Notes: generated from the letters alone by a model not told the origin. A stretch of DNA of 10,921 nt from Candidatus Omnitrophota bacterium (GCA_023819025.1 JAMWDC010000040.1:1-10921); one strand, 5' to 3'; counted from the first letter of the stretch, positions 1 through 6,292 are shown. Program-made: numbers and translations.

Positions 1-108
1 CACGTCCACGAGCTTCTTCGAGAAGCCGCACACAGGCGCCTCGGGGAGCCCTTTCATGAACAACACCACTTCTTCGTCTTTGATCGTATCTCGAATATCT
101 TTCTTGAT
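1..108 (-). other. Partial monothiol glutaredoxin (CGFS) domain inside the protease reading frame
   Basis: Residues about 525-560 of the protease frame align by eye with the N-terminal third of E. coli GrxD. Both have an amphipathic helix (IEAIKKDIRDTI), a first strand (VVLFMKG), a Pro-rich approach (LPEAPV) and the active-site CGFS at 551-554. The CGFS class binds a [2Fe-2S] cluster with glutathione and usually serves Fe-S trafficking rather than disulfide reduction. The conserved later parts (the TVP motif and the GG-D motif) would lie beyond base 1 and cannot be checked here. Confidence 0.85.
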
Positions 109-1680
109 AGCCTCGATCTCGTCGTATTCAAGTTCCTCTTTGACCAGGAGCTCATGCGCAAACCGTTCAAAGATGACATTTTCTTTGCGAAGAAGGTCCT
201 CGACTTCACTGAGACATTGTTTAATAATCGCATCCGTATCTTTGTTAAGACGAGCCTTGACTTCTTCCGATAACTCGGTGTCCGGGATTGCCGTATAATC
301 GCCCACCAAACCGCTCGGGCCCATGCCCAACTGCCACACCATATGATGGGCAATCGTCATGGCCTGTCTAAAATCCGCACTCACGCCGTTGGTAGTCGTT
401 TGAAATTTCATCTTCTCTCCCGCATAGCCGCTCAGGAGGGTCTTGATCGTGGCCAAAAGCATTTCCTTGTTCTGAGTATAAAACTCCTCGACCGGTGTCG
501 GGTGTACCACACCCAACGCTCCTTTTCGGGGAATGATGGAGGCCTTGAAGACATCGTTGGTGGGATGCAGAAGATAGGTCACGATCAAATGACCGGTCTC
601 GTGGTAAGCCACCATTTCCCGTTCCTGCGGCGTCATTTTAATCTTGTTCTTGACCCCCAATTCGATCCGCTCAATGGCTTCCGAAACTTCCTTAAGCGTG
701 ATGACTTCTTTTTTGTTGCGGGTGGCGATCAACGCGGCTTCCTTGACAATGTTTTCGATTTCTGCCGGTGTCTTTCCGACAGCCTTGCGCGCAAGTCTTG
801 TGCAGTCAATAGAGGCTTCATGTTTGACCTTGCCCAAGTAGTAACGGAAAAGGGCTTCGCGTCCCTCAAGTCCAGGACGCGGGATGTAAACTTTGCGGTC
901 AAATCGTCCCGGACGCAGAAGGGCCGGATCCAAAACTTCCTCCGCCGCATTCGTTGCCCCGATCACCACAATATTTTCCGCTTTGCCCGTTAAACCGTCC
1001 ATTTCCACCAGAAGCTGGTTTTGTGTCGTATTCGTTTCCGCGCCGCTGAACTGATTAAAGACCCGCTGATGTCCGATGGCATCCAATTCGTCCACAAATA
1101 CAATACATCCTCCGAAACCGTAAGCCAAACTCTTCGCCTTCTTGAAAAGTCCGCGCACCCGGCTTGCACCGACCCCGACGAAGACTTCATTAAATTCGCT
1201 GGCAGCCATGGAAATAAACGGAAGGCCGGCTTCCGTGGCAATGGCCTTGGCGAGATACGTTTTACCGCAACCTGGAGGCCCAATCATGAGGATCCCGCGA
1301 AGAATTTTTCCGCCGATCTTCTTGAGGCGGGCATGATCTTTGATGAGCTGAACGACCTCCCAGGATTCCTCTTTTGCTTCATCAATACCAATGACATCGG
1401 AGAAACGGACATTTACATCTTTAGCCTTGATCGTCTGTCTTTCAATCTTTGTAAATCCTCCCCGGAGGACGACCATGTACATATAGACGAAGACCACGGC
1501 GTTCAGCATCGCTAAAAGGATGGTTACAGGCATCTGTGCCAGGGTAATGTTGCGGTAGTAACTTTCAAGAGAAGCCATCCCGAAGATGGAAAGCACCACC
1601 AATAGGACCAAACCCGTAATGATGAAAATTTTTGTCCGGTGGTTCAAAAAATGCATTTTGAGACGACGCTGAAAATTCAT
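1..1680 (-). CDS. FtsH-like membrane AAA+ zinc protease fused to a monothiol glutaredoxin domain (3' end cut by window)
   Basis: The frame is open for 560 codons from ATG at 1680 to the window edge; I read every codon and found no stop. Two membrane segments (about residues 18-36 and 52-72) are joined by a loop of only about 15 residues, so the usual FtsH periplasmic domain is missing. The AAA+ module has Walker A GPPGCGKT (134-141), pore motif FVGVG (167-171), Walker B with VDELDA (D197, E198) and arginine fingers in RPGRFDR (R259, R262). The M41 peptidase has HETGH (360-364) and a likely third zinc ligand D436 in SADF. The FtsH C-terminal helices end near residue 520. The chain then continues as LFMKG, PVCGFS (C551) and KKLVD, matching the start of Grx4/GrxD-type monothiol glutaredoxins including the glutathione-binding Lys (K543). 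GGAG at 1687-1690 supports the start. Predicted role: ATP-driven degradation of membrane or cytosolic proteins. The role of the glutaredoxin part (glutathione or Fe-S binding) is inferred, and its remaining part lies outside the window. Confidence 0.93.
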   Translation of the reverse strand, partial: MNFQRRLKMHFLNHRTKIFIITGLVLLVVLSIFGMASLESYYRNITLAQMPVTILLAMLNAVVFVYMYMVVLRGGFTKIERQTIKAKDVNVRFSDVIGIDEAKEESWEVVQLIKDHARLKKIGGKILRGILMIGPPGCGKTYLAKAIATEAGLPFISMAASEFNEVFVGVGASRVRGLFKKAKSLAYGFGGCIVFVDELDAIGHQRVFNQFSGAETNTTQNQLLVEMDGLTGKAENIVVIGATNAAEEVLDPALLRPGRFDRKVYIPRPGLEGREALFRYYLGKVKHEASIDCTRLARKAVGKTPAEIENIVKEAALIATRNKKEVITLKEVSEAIERIELGVKNKIKMTPQEREMVAYHETGHLIVTYLLHPTNDVFKASIIPRKGALGVVHPTPVEEFYTQNKEMLLATIKTLLSGYAGEKMKFQTTTNGVSADFRQAMTIAHHMVWQLGMGPSGLVGDYTAIPDTELSEEVKARLNKDTDAIIKQCLSEVEDLLRKENVIFERFAHELLVKEELEYDEIEAIKKDIRDTIKDEEVVLFMKGLPEAPVCGFSKKLVDV

Positions 1681-1686
1681 TTCTTT

Positions 1687-1712
1687 CTCCGATCTTGTTT
1701 ATTGGTAACAAG
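1687..1712 (-). promoter_or_regulatory. Ribosome binding site with adjacent leader stem-loop of the protease gene
   Basis: On the minus strand GGAGA (1687-1691) sits about six bases before the ATG at 1680 and is a good Shine-Dalgarno. Directly upstream, CTTGTT and AACAAG (1694-1699 and 1707-1712) form a perfect 6-base inverted repeat around a 7-base loop. In the mRNA this hairpin would sit against the ribosome binding site without covering it. Confidence 0.5.
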
Positions 1713-1737
1713 TTAAAAACATTTAACGTCTTTTAAC
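1712..1737. promoter_or_regulatory. Operator-like inverted repeat at the protease transcription start
   Basis: GTTAAAA (1712-1718) and TTTTAAC (1731-1737) are perfect 7-base inverted arms with 12 bases between them. A further half-site-like TTTAACG lies in the spacer. The element starts about where the promoter below would start transcription, a usual place for a repressor operator. It could also form an AT-rich RNA hairpin. No regulator is encoded in the window. Confidence 0.4.
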
Positions 1738-1746
1738 GCGTGCAAA

Positions 1747-1776
1747 ACTATAACTCTTATCTAAAACTCTTGTCAA
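1747..1776 (-). promoter_or_regulatory. Sigma70-type promoter for the protease-glutaredoxin gene
   Basis: The minus strand has a perfect -35 TTGACA (1776-1771), an 18-base spacer and a -10 TATAGT (1752-1747, five of six consensus bases). Transcription would start near 1740, giving a leader of about 60 bases. The promoter lies in the gap downstream of both possible stops of the preceding gene, so the protease can be transcribed on its own. Confidence 0.7.
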
Positions 1777-1814
1777 CATCTACTAAAAAAATTCCAGAAA
1801 TGAGGCCTTTTTAA

Positions 1815-1946
1815 CTATTCGTCCCCAAACCGATCTTTAGAACTTACTTCATCAGGTTCGTCTGCTTCGGATTTTTTCTTGAATGAATTTTCACCCCCGC
1901 CGTTCCCGGTTTTGGTATCTTGATCCTCCTCCCAAAAATCGGACTC
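1815..1946 (-). pseudogene. In-frame continuation of the repeat protein beyond its TAA
   Basis: After the TAA at 1949-1947 the same frame has 43 further sense codons and then TAG at 1817-1815. It begins with the rest of repeat 7 (ESDFWE), then repeat 8 (EDQDTKTGN), then a Gly, Lys and acidic tail ending in RFGDE. The repeat register is kept exactly, so this was very probably part of the protein. A single C-to-T change of CAA to TAA explains the break. Confidence 0.6.
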
Positions 1947-2117
1947 TTAATCTTCATCCCAAAAGTTTGCTTCCTGATCTTCCTGCCCTGTCTCGGAGTC
2001 TTGGTCTTCATCCCACACGCCCACTTCCTGATCCTCCTGCCCCATACCGGCTTCTTGATCTTCATCCCATAAGCCTGCCTCCTGATCCTCCTGTTCCGTA
2101 CCGGTATCTTGGCCTTC
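1902..2117 (-). repeat. Tandem array of eight 27-base (9-codon) repeats
   Basis: In the frame of the gene starting at 2549 the units are EGQDTGTEQ, EDQEAGLWD, EDQEAGMGQ, EDQEVGVWD, EDQDSETGQ, EDQEANFWD, ED-stop-ESDFWE and EDQDTKTGN. Position 3 is Gln in seven of eight units and a stop in unit 7. W and G mostly alternate at position 8, so the array looks like a 54-base higher-order repeat that has diverged. Because 27 is a multiple of three, other frames over the array are also kept open by chance on both strands. Confidence 0.85.
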
Positions 2118-2549
2118 TTCCCACCACTCATTGTCATACTCCTCAGCTACATCACCTGTCACGCTTGCGTTCTGTACTCGCGCTGAAGGCTCACTATTCT
2201 TTGCCAACTCAGGAGTACTCGGAAGCAATTCGTCCAGTTTCACAAAATTCTCTGGAACCGGTAGCCAAGTATCAGGAAGCGTATCACGGTGGGGCATCCA
2301 CCTTCCATCTTTGTACCTATCAAAAGGAGGTTCAACTAAAAATCGGCTTCTTTGATACAATCGCCAATAAGGAGCTGGCGCTCCTTTCTCGCCGTCTTTT
2401 ATCTCCTCCTTTTTCTGTTGATATAAAATCGGGTTCGTTTGCGTCTTTAAAATCGGATCTTCTTGCTTCCGAACCGTACCCAAATTGATAACGGCAACTA
2501 CAGCCATAATCAACGCAACAAACCTGCTGGAAACTGAGTTCCAAATCAT
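1947..2549 (-). CDS. Unknown membrane-anchored or exported protein with acidic 9-residue repeats; probable premature stop
   Basis: The 200-residue frame starts at ATG 2549, with AGG at 2556-2558 and AAGGA at 2561-2565 as Shine-Dalgarno candidates. Residues about 10-24 are hydrophobic after a short N-terminus with Arg9, suggesting a signal anchor or signal peptide. Residues 25-140 are hydrophilic, with a Trp/Tyr/Arg/Pro-rich middle (about 61-105), and match no family I know. From residue 145 the chain consists of 9-residue repeats of the form EDQEAGxWD alternating with EDQEAGxGQ, strongly acidic and with regular Trp. The frame stops at TAA (1949-1947), exactly at the repeat's invariant Gln. 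The same frame then continues through one and a half more repeats and a charged tail to TAG at 1817-1815, which would give 244 residues. The gene may therefore be recently truncated, or read through. Function unknown. Confidence 0.7.
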   Translation of the reverse strand: MIWNSVSSRFVALIMAVVAVINLGTVRKQEDPILKTQTNPILYQQKKEEIKDGEKGAPAPYWRLYQRSRFLVEPPFDRYKDGRWMPHRDTLPDTWLPVPENFVKLDELLPSTPELAKNSEPSARVQNASVTGDVAEEYDNEWWEEGQDTGTEQEDQEAGLWDEDQEAGMGQEDQEVGVWDEDQDSETGQEDQEANFWDED

Positions 2550-2574
2550 AAATAACCTGATCCTTCACAACTTG

Positions 2575-2610
2575 TAGCCGAACAGGGCACGATCCCTCCC
2601 GGCCCAGCTA
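2575..2610 (-). promoter_or_regulatory. GC-rich stem-loop in the leader of the repeat-protein gene
   Basis: On the minus strand TAGCTG (2610-2605) can pair with CGGCTA (2580-2575), including one G-U pair that works only in minus-strand RNA. Inside it AGGG (2597-2594) pairs with CCCT (2587-2584) around a 6-base loop. No U-run follows, so it is not a normal intrinsic terminator. It lies between uvrA and the next ribosome binding site and could be a structured leader or an mRNA-processing element. I match it to no known riboswitch. Confidence 0.35.
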
Positions 2611-2664
2611 AGGCAATCCCCACCTATGCTGCGTTCATCCGGAAAATACTAAATACCTGGGAGA

Positions 2665-2670
2665 ATTATA
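2665..2670 (-). promoter_or_regulatory. Possible -10 box for the repeat-protein gene
   Basis: A perfect TATAAT lies on the minus strand in the gap after uvrA. The nearest -35-like hexamer (TTGAAG, 2701-2696) is 25 bases away, too far for a normal sigma70 promoter, and there is no extended -10 TG. The repeat-protein gene may therefore have its own weak promoter or depend on uvrA transcription. Confidence 0.25.
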
Positions 2671-2697
2671 AAAAGATACATCGTTTTTTATTTAACT

Positions 2698-5490
2698 TCA
2701 ACCCGGCTTCCCTGCGGGGGTACCCATCATTCTCTCCAAATATCTTTTTAAGTATTTACCTGTCAAGGAGTTATCGCATTCCATGAGCCCCTGAAGAGGC
2801 CCGGCATAGAGAACTTCTCCACCGTTTTGTCCCCCTTCGGGTCCAAGGTCGATCACGATATCCGCGCAACGGATAATCTCCATATTATGCTCGATCACTA
2901 CCAGAGAGTGTCCCCGCGATAAGAGCTCTTCAAACACACGTATGAGGTAATGAATGTCGTGATAATGGAGCCCAGTCGTCGGCTCATCAAAAAGGTACAA
3001 AATCCGACATGCCGGCTTCTGAGTTAATTCAAATGCCAGTTTTAGGCGCTGCGCCTCGCCTCCAGAAAGGGTCAACGCCGACTGACCGAGCCTCAAATAA
3101 CCAAGCCCGACCCTCGTCAAAATGGAGAGTTTATCCGTCAATGTGGTGTGATCGCGGAAAAAGTCTATGGCTTCATCCACGGTCATCGAAAGGACGTCGT
3201 CCAAATTTTTGTCCAGATAACGGACTCGGAGGATTTCAGGTTTAAAACGTTTGCCCTGGCAATGTTCGCAAGGCACATAGACATCGGCCAAAAAATGCAT
3301 TTCGACTTTGAGACGCCCGTCGCCTTTGCAGGTGGGACACCGGCCGCCGTCCACATTGAATGAAAAATGTCCGGGACCGAATCCCTGGTACCTCGCCTCG
3401 GGTAAGGAGGCGAAAATTTTCCTGATCTCATCGAAGGCCTTGATGTAAGTCACGGGATTGGAACGCGGTGAACGGCCCATGGGAGACTGATCCACGAGGA
3501 CCACGTCATCAACCGCTTCGAATCCGGATATCGAATCTATCTTTCCCAAATCCTGCACGGGCCGTCCCCGATAGCGCAGGTAATGGCGATAAAGCGTATC
3601 GTAAAGGAGCGTACTTTTCCCGGATCCGGATACACCCGTCATCACGACAAACCGTCCCAGAGGGATGTCAACATCGATATGTTTCAAATTATGTTCGGAC
3701 GCCCCGCGGATACAAATCCTCTCCTTGATTTCGTCCTGCCTTTGGACGCGGCTTTGCACTTTGCGGACGCCGGCCAGATACTGTCCGGTCAGAGAACGCT
3801 CCGAACGTTTCAGGTCCGAAACCGTCCCCTGAAAGATAATTTCGCCCCCGCGATCTCCGCCCAAGGGTCCCAAATCGATGACTTCATCCGCGGATTCAAT
3901 CATGAACCGGTCATGTTCGACCACAACCACGGTATTGCCCAGATCCCGCAATTCCTTAATCAACCGCATGAGCAATTCATTGTCACGTTCATGAAGCCCA
4001 ATGCTCGGCTCATCCAGCACATAAAGGGTATCAACCAAGGCCGATCCAAGAGAGGTTGCGAGATTAATCCGTTGAAACTCCCCTCCAGAAAGCGTCCTGG
4101 AAAGCCTCGCCAATGTCAGGTAACCCAGCCCGACTTCCTTGAGAAACCGCATCCTTTTTTTGATTTCCAAGAAAATCGGCCCGACGCGTTTTTGCTCCGA
4201 TGCCGTAAGATTGAACGTTTCGAAAAATCCGAAGAGTTCGTCAATGCTCAGGCATAGCAATTCGTGAATATTTTTTCCCCGGACGCGAACCCACAACGCC
4301 TCGGGTTTGAGCCGGGTTTCGCGGCAAACGGGGCAGGGCACAAATCGCCGGTATTTACTTAAAAAAACACGGACATGCATCTTGTAAATTTTCTTTTCCA
4401 GGTAATTAAAAAAATCCCTAACGCTGAAATAGTCTTCCCCTTTCGAGCCTTCCAGGATCAGGCGCCGCTGGGTTTCGGACAATTCGCGCCAAGGTTTGTC
4501 CACTGGAATTTTTTTTCGTTTGCAGAATTCGAGCAATTGGCCGAACTCCCAAGACGCGCTCGGTTTTGTCCACGGTTCGATCGCTCCTCCTTCGACGGTT
4601 TGTCCTTCGTCGGGAACAACAAGGGCATCATCAATCGTAATCACACGGCCAAATCCCTGGCACTCGGGGCAGGCGCCCAGCGGACTATTAAAAGAAAAAG
4701 TATTCGGCGTAGGTTCGCGAAACGCCCGGCCGCATGAAAAACAGCGTAGTCCTTCGGAAAAACGGAACAATTTTCCGGCACAAGCAACCTGACTCTCACC
4801 CCGGCCGTAACGATAGGCGAGCTCCAGCGAATCAATCAATCGCTTGCGGTTTTTCTCAACAAGAACCACTCGATCCGCACAGACAAAGACTTCATCTTCC
4901 AAAGATTTCGCTTTAAGAAGCTGGGGGCGGCCTACGATCTTCCCTTTAAAGAAAAAATCCAAAAAACCTTGACGTTCCAGCTCCGATAAAAACTCATCAA
5001 GATAACGTTTCCCGCCCTTTTCGAGGCCGACGCTGAAAAGAACTGCAGCTTCCTCGCCCGACGCGGAAGTCAAAAGGCGATCGGCCACGCCTTCCGGTTG
5101 GCTGGGAAGGACCTCGCGGCCACAATCGGGACACTCAATCCGTCCGATTCGCGCAAAGAGAAGACGCAGGTAATCGTTAATTTCGGTTTGAGTCCCGACC
5201 GTGGAACGGGCATTCGTGACGCCGTTCTTTGCCTCAAGGGCAATGGCCGGAGGAATTCCCGAAACGGATTCGACGTCCGGTTTTTCCATCCTTTCGAGAA
5301 ATTGGCGGGCGTAAGCGGATAGAGATTCCAGGTAGCGGCGCTGGCCCTCGGCGTACAATGTATCAAACGCAAGCGAAGATTTTCCAGAGCCGGAGATCCC
5401 CGTGACGACATAAAGCTTTTTGTGATTCAGGATCAGGTCGAAATTCTTAAGATTATGTGTCTTGACGTTGTGAAGAAAAATCGCATCCAT
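2698..5490 (-). CDS. uvrA: Excinuclease ABC subunit A (UvrA), non-E. coli subfamily
   Basis: The 930-residue protein has the full length and order of UvrA, the damage-sensing ATPase that loads UvrB in nucleotide excision repair. It has two ABC ATPase halves. The first Walker A is GISGSGKS (31-38), with signature LSGGEFQR near 467 and Walker B LYVLDEPS. The second Walker A is GVSGSGKS (about 617-625), with signature LSGGEAQR near 807 and LYLFDEPT. Zinc-binding pairs are CFSC and CPEC (about 250 and 275), and CPTC and CEHC (about 716 and 740); further CxxC pairs sit at CPDC near 110 and CPVC in the first half. The UvrB-binding region (about 115-240) is present, unlike in short UvrA2 proteins. 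The ARSTVGTQTEI and YKMHVRVFLSKYR segments recall the UvrA branch seen in acidobacterial and deltaproteobacterial genomes, so the genome may also hold an E. coli-type copy. ATG at 5490 follows a weak AAGAG (5497-5501). I see no SOS box. Confidence 0.97.
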   Translation of the reverse strand: MDAIFLHNVKTHNLKNFDLILNHKKLYVVTGISGSGKSSLAFDTLYAEGQRRYLESLSAYARQFLERMEKPDVESVSGIPPAIALEAKNGVTNARSTVGTQTEINDYLRLLFARIGRIECPDCGREVLPSQPEGVADRLLTSASGEEAAVLFSVGLEKGGKRYLDEFLSELERQGFLDFFFKGKIVGRPQLLKAKSLEDEVFVCADRVVLVEKNRKRLIDSLELAYRYGRGESQVACAGKLFRFSEGLRCFSCGRAFREPTPNTFSFNSPLGACPECQGFGRVITIDDALVVPDEGQTVEGGAIEPWTKPSASWEFGQLLEFCKRKKIPVDKPWRELSETQRRLILEGSKGEDYFSVRDFFNYLEKKIYKMHVRVFLSKYRRFVPCPVCRETRLKPEALWVRVRGKNIHELLCLSIDELFGFFETFNLTASEQKRVGPIFLEIKKRMRFLKEVGLGYLTLARLSRTLSGGEFQRINLATSLGSALVDTLYVLDEPSIGLHERDNELLMRLIKELRDLGNTVVVVEHDRFMIESADEVIDLGPLGGDRGGEIIFQGTVSDLKRSERSLTGQYLAGVRKVQSRVQRQDEIKERICIRGASEHNLKHIDVDIPLGRFVVMTGVSGSGKSTLLYDTLYRHYLRYRGRPVQDLGKIDSISGFEAVDDVVLVDQSPMGRSPRSNPVTYIKAFDEIRKIFASLPEARYQGFGPGHFSFNVDGGRCPTCKGDGRLKVEMHFLADVYVPCEHCQGKRFKPEILRVRYLDKNLDDVLSMTVDEAIDFFRDHTTLTDKLSILTRVGLGYLRLGQSALTLSGGEAQRLKLAFELTQKPACRILYLFDEPTTGLHYHDIHYLIRVFEELLSRGHSLVVIEHNMEIIRCADIVIDLGPEGGQNGGEVLYAGPLQGLMECDNSLTGKYLKRYLERMMGTPAGKPG

Positions 5491-5872
5491 AATCGACTCT
5501 TAACAAGATACCGCTTAAGGACTTTCGCCCTTTTCTCGCATCACTTCCAGCCGAGACAATTCCTACCAACGTTTGCCGTGCATCACTCGGACGAAGTTTT
5601 AACGGTAACGAACAAAACATCTTATTTTGTCATAAGCAATGCGGATGAACAGAGGGAAGGTTTCCGACACGAAACAAAAATGAATTTCTGCAGCTAAGAC
5701 TCCAGAAAATCGGATCATCCGCCCACGCCTTCCAGATTCCCATCCGCCGATCGCCAGGGGCGGGATACAGAATAATTCGCTTTTTGAAATTTTCCCTTTT
5801 CGAATCTCGAAGCGGGGGCTACCAAATTCGAAGCCGGATTTCGAGGGAGAACCCCTTCAATCCATCAAAGAA
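5491..5872. other. 382-base gap between the lipoprotein gene and uvrA
   Basis: I find no supported gene, RNA gene or mobile element here. It should hold the end of the lipoprotein transcript and the start of the uvrA transcript. I see neither a clear intrinsic terminator nor a sigma70 promoter with good spacing. It contains two small symmetric elements: the GAAA-loop hairpin just before uvrA (listed separately), and an inverted repeat acaaaa/ttttgt at 5612-5630 that could be a protein-binding site. Confidence 0.5.
5517..5532 (-). promoter_or_regulatory. GNRA-tetraloop hairpin in the uvrA leader
   Basis: Minus-strand RNA can form a 6-bp stem AAGGGC/GTCCTT (one G-U pair) closed by a GAAA tetraloop, ending 26 bases before the uvrA ATG. 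The G-U pair and the GNRA loop exist only in minus-strand RNA, the direction of uvrA transcription. Function unknown; it may be chance. Confidence 0.35.
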
Positions 5873-6277
5873 TCAAAGTTCTCTGGCCATTTGTGTTGAA
5901 ACGCTTTTAAGCAACTTATCGACGCCGATGACTTGTTGTGATTCGGGTGCGAGCTCGACCGATGTCTGTTCTCGGCTGATACGCTTTACAAGGAAGGTCG
6001 CAATCCGCTTGTCGGCATCAGCGAAGGAACTGAAATTAATGTTCCGTACGCGGATGAGCCCTTTTTCCTTTTCCGTCTCTTCAAGTTCCCAACCGTCCAC
6101 AAGTTCCAAGGCCTCAAGGGTTCTCAGATAAACCAGATCAAAAGGCAACTCATAGACAAGAACCTCATCGTGAATCGGAACGATTTTATCCGTAACATCC
6201 CTGTAAGAGGCGCATCCCACACAAAGGAGTAGCATTGCCGGAATTAATAAAGAGCCTGTATTCTTGAAAGAGCCCAT
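5873..6277 (-). CDS. Small lipoprotein of unknown function
   Basis: A 134-residue protein begins MGSFKNTG, followed by a hydrophobic stretch (residues 9-18) and the lipobox CVGC, so Cys22 is the likely lipidated residue. Cys at -3 is unusual but tolerable. Ala at +2 would send it to the outer membrane under the proteobacterial sorting rule. The mature part (about 110 residues) looks like one alpha/beta domain: LPFDLVYLRTLEALE as a helix, GWELEETEKEKGLIRVRN as two strands, then strands FLVKRIS and TSVELAPES and a final helix. This pattern recurs in small envelope lipoproteins, but I cannot name the family. I chose ATG 6277 over TTG 6283 because AAGGGGG (6286-6292) is 8 bases from the ATG but only 2 from the TTG. 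It lies 71 bases behind the outer-membrane protein gene with no terminator between, so the two may act together. Confidence 0.85.
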   Translation of the reverse strand: MGSFKNTGSLLIPAMLLLCVGCASYRDVTDKIVPIHDEVLVYELPFDLVYLRTLEALELVDGWELEETEKEKGLIRVRNINFSSFADADKRIATFLVKRISREQTSVELAPESQQVIGVDKLLKSVSTQMAREL

Positions 6278-6285
6278 TGCCAATT

Positions 6286-6292
6286 CCCCCTT
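6286..6292 (-). promoter_or_regulatory. Strong Shine-Dalgarno that decides the lipoprotein start
   Basis: AAGGGGG on the minus strand is 8 bases upstream of ATG 6277 and only 2 bases upstream of the in-frame TTG at 6283, which favours the ATG. Confidence 0.7.

Noticed and set aside
343..993. Plus-strand frame opposite the protease gene
   Set aside because: It is complementary to the same codon register as the protease and has no motifs; the minus frame carries all the AAA+/M41 catalytic residues.
1778..1815. Intrinsic terminator after the repeat gene (run of seven T on the minus strand)
   Set aside because: No stable GC stem precedes the T-run; only the short AGGCCT palindrome is present.
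1947..1949. TAA reassigned to Gln in this genome
   Set aside because: The Gln fits the repeat, but no other gene in the window has an in-frame TAA in several thousand codons, and CAA/CAG are used normally. One mutated codon is far simpler.
1902..2117. Possible CRISPR-like array
   Set aside because: The units are directly adjacent with no unique spacers, diverge freely, and keep a protein register.
1844..2137. Basic 97-codon frame on the minus strand overlapping the repeat gene in another frame
   Set aside because: It starts inside the other gene with no upstream gene logic, and its Lys/Arg repeats are the off-frame reading of the same 27-base units.
1883..2488. Long open frame on the plus strand across the repeat array (201 codons)
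   Set aside because: It is held open by the 27-base repeat, which preserves all frames. Its product is Pro/Leu-rich low-complexity sequence. The minus frame has a start, Shine-Dalgarno and membrane segment.
3583..4257. Plus-strand open frames opposite uvrA, and others opposite the large outer-membrane protein gene
   Set aside because: Their products show no domain or credible start, while the minus-strand genes have clear family motifs throughout.
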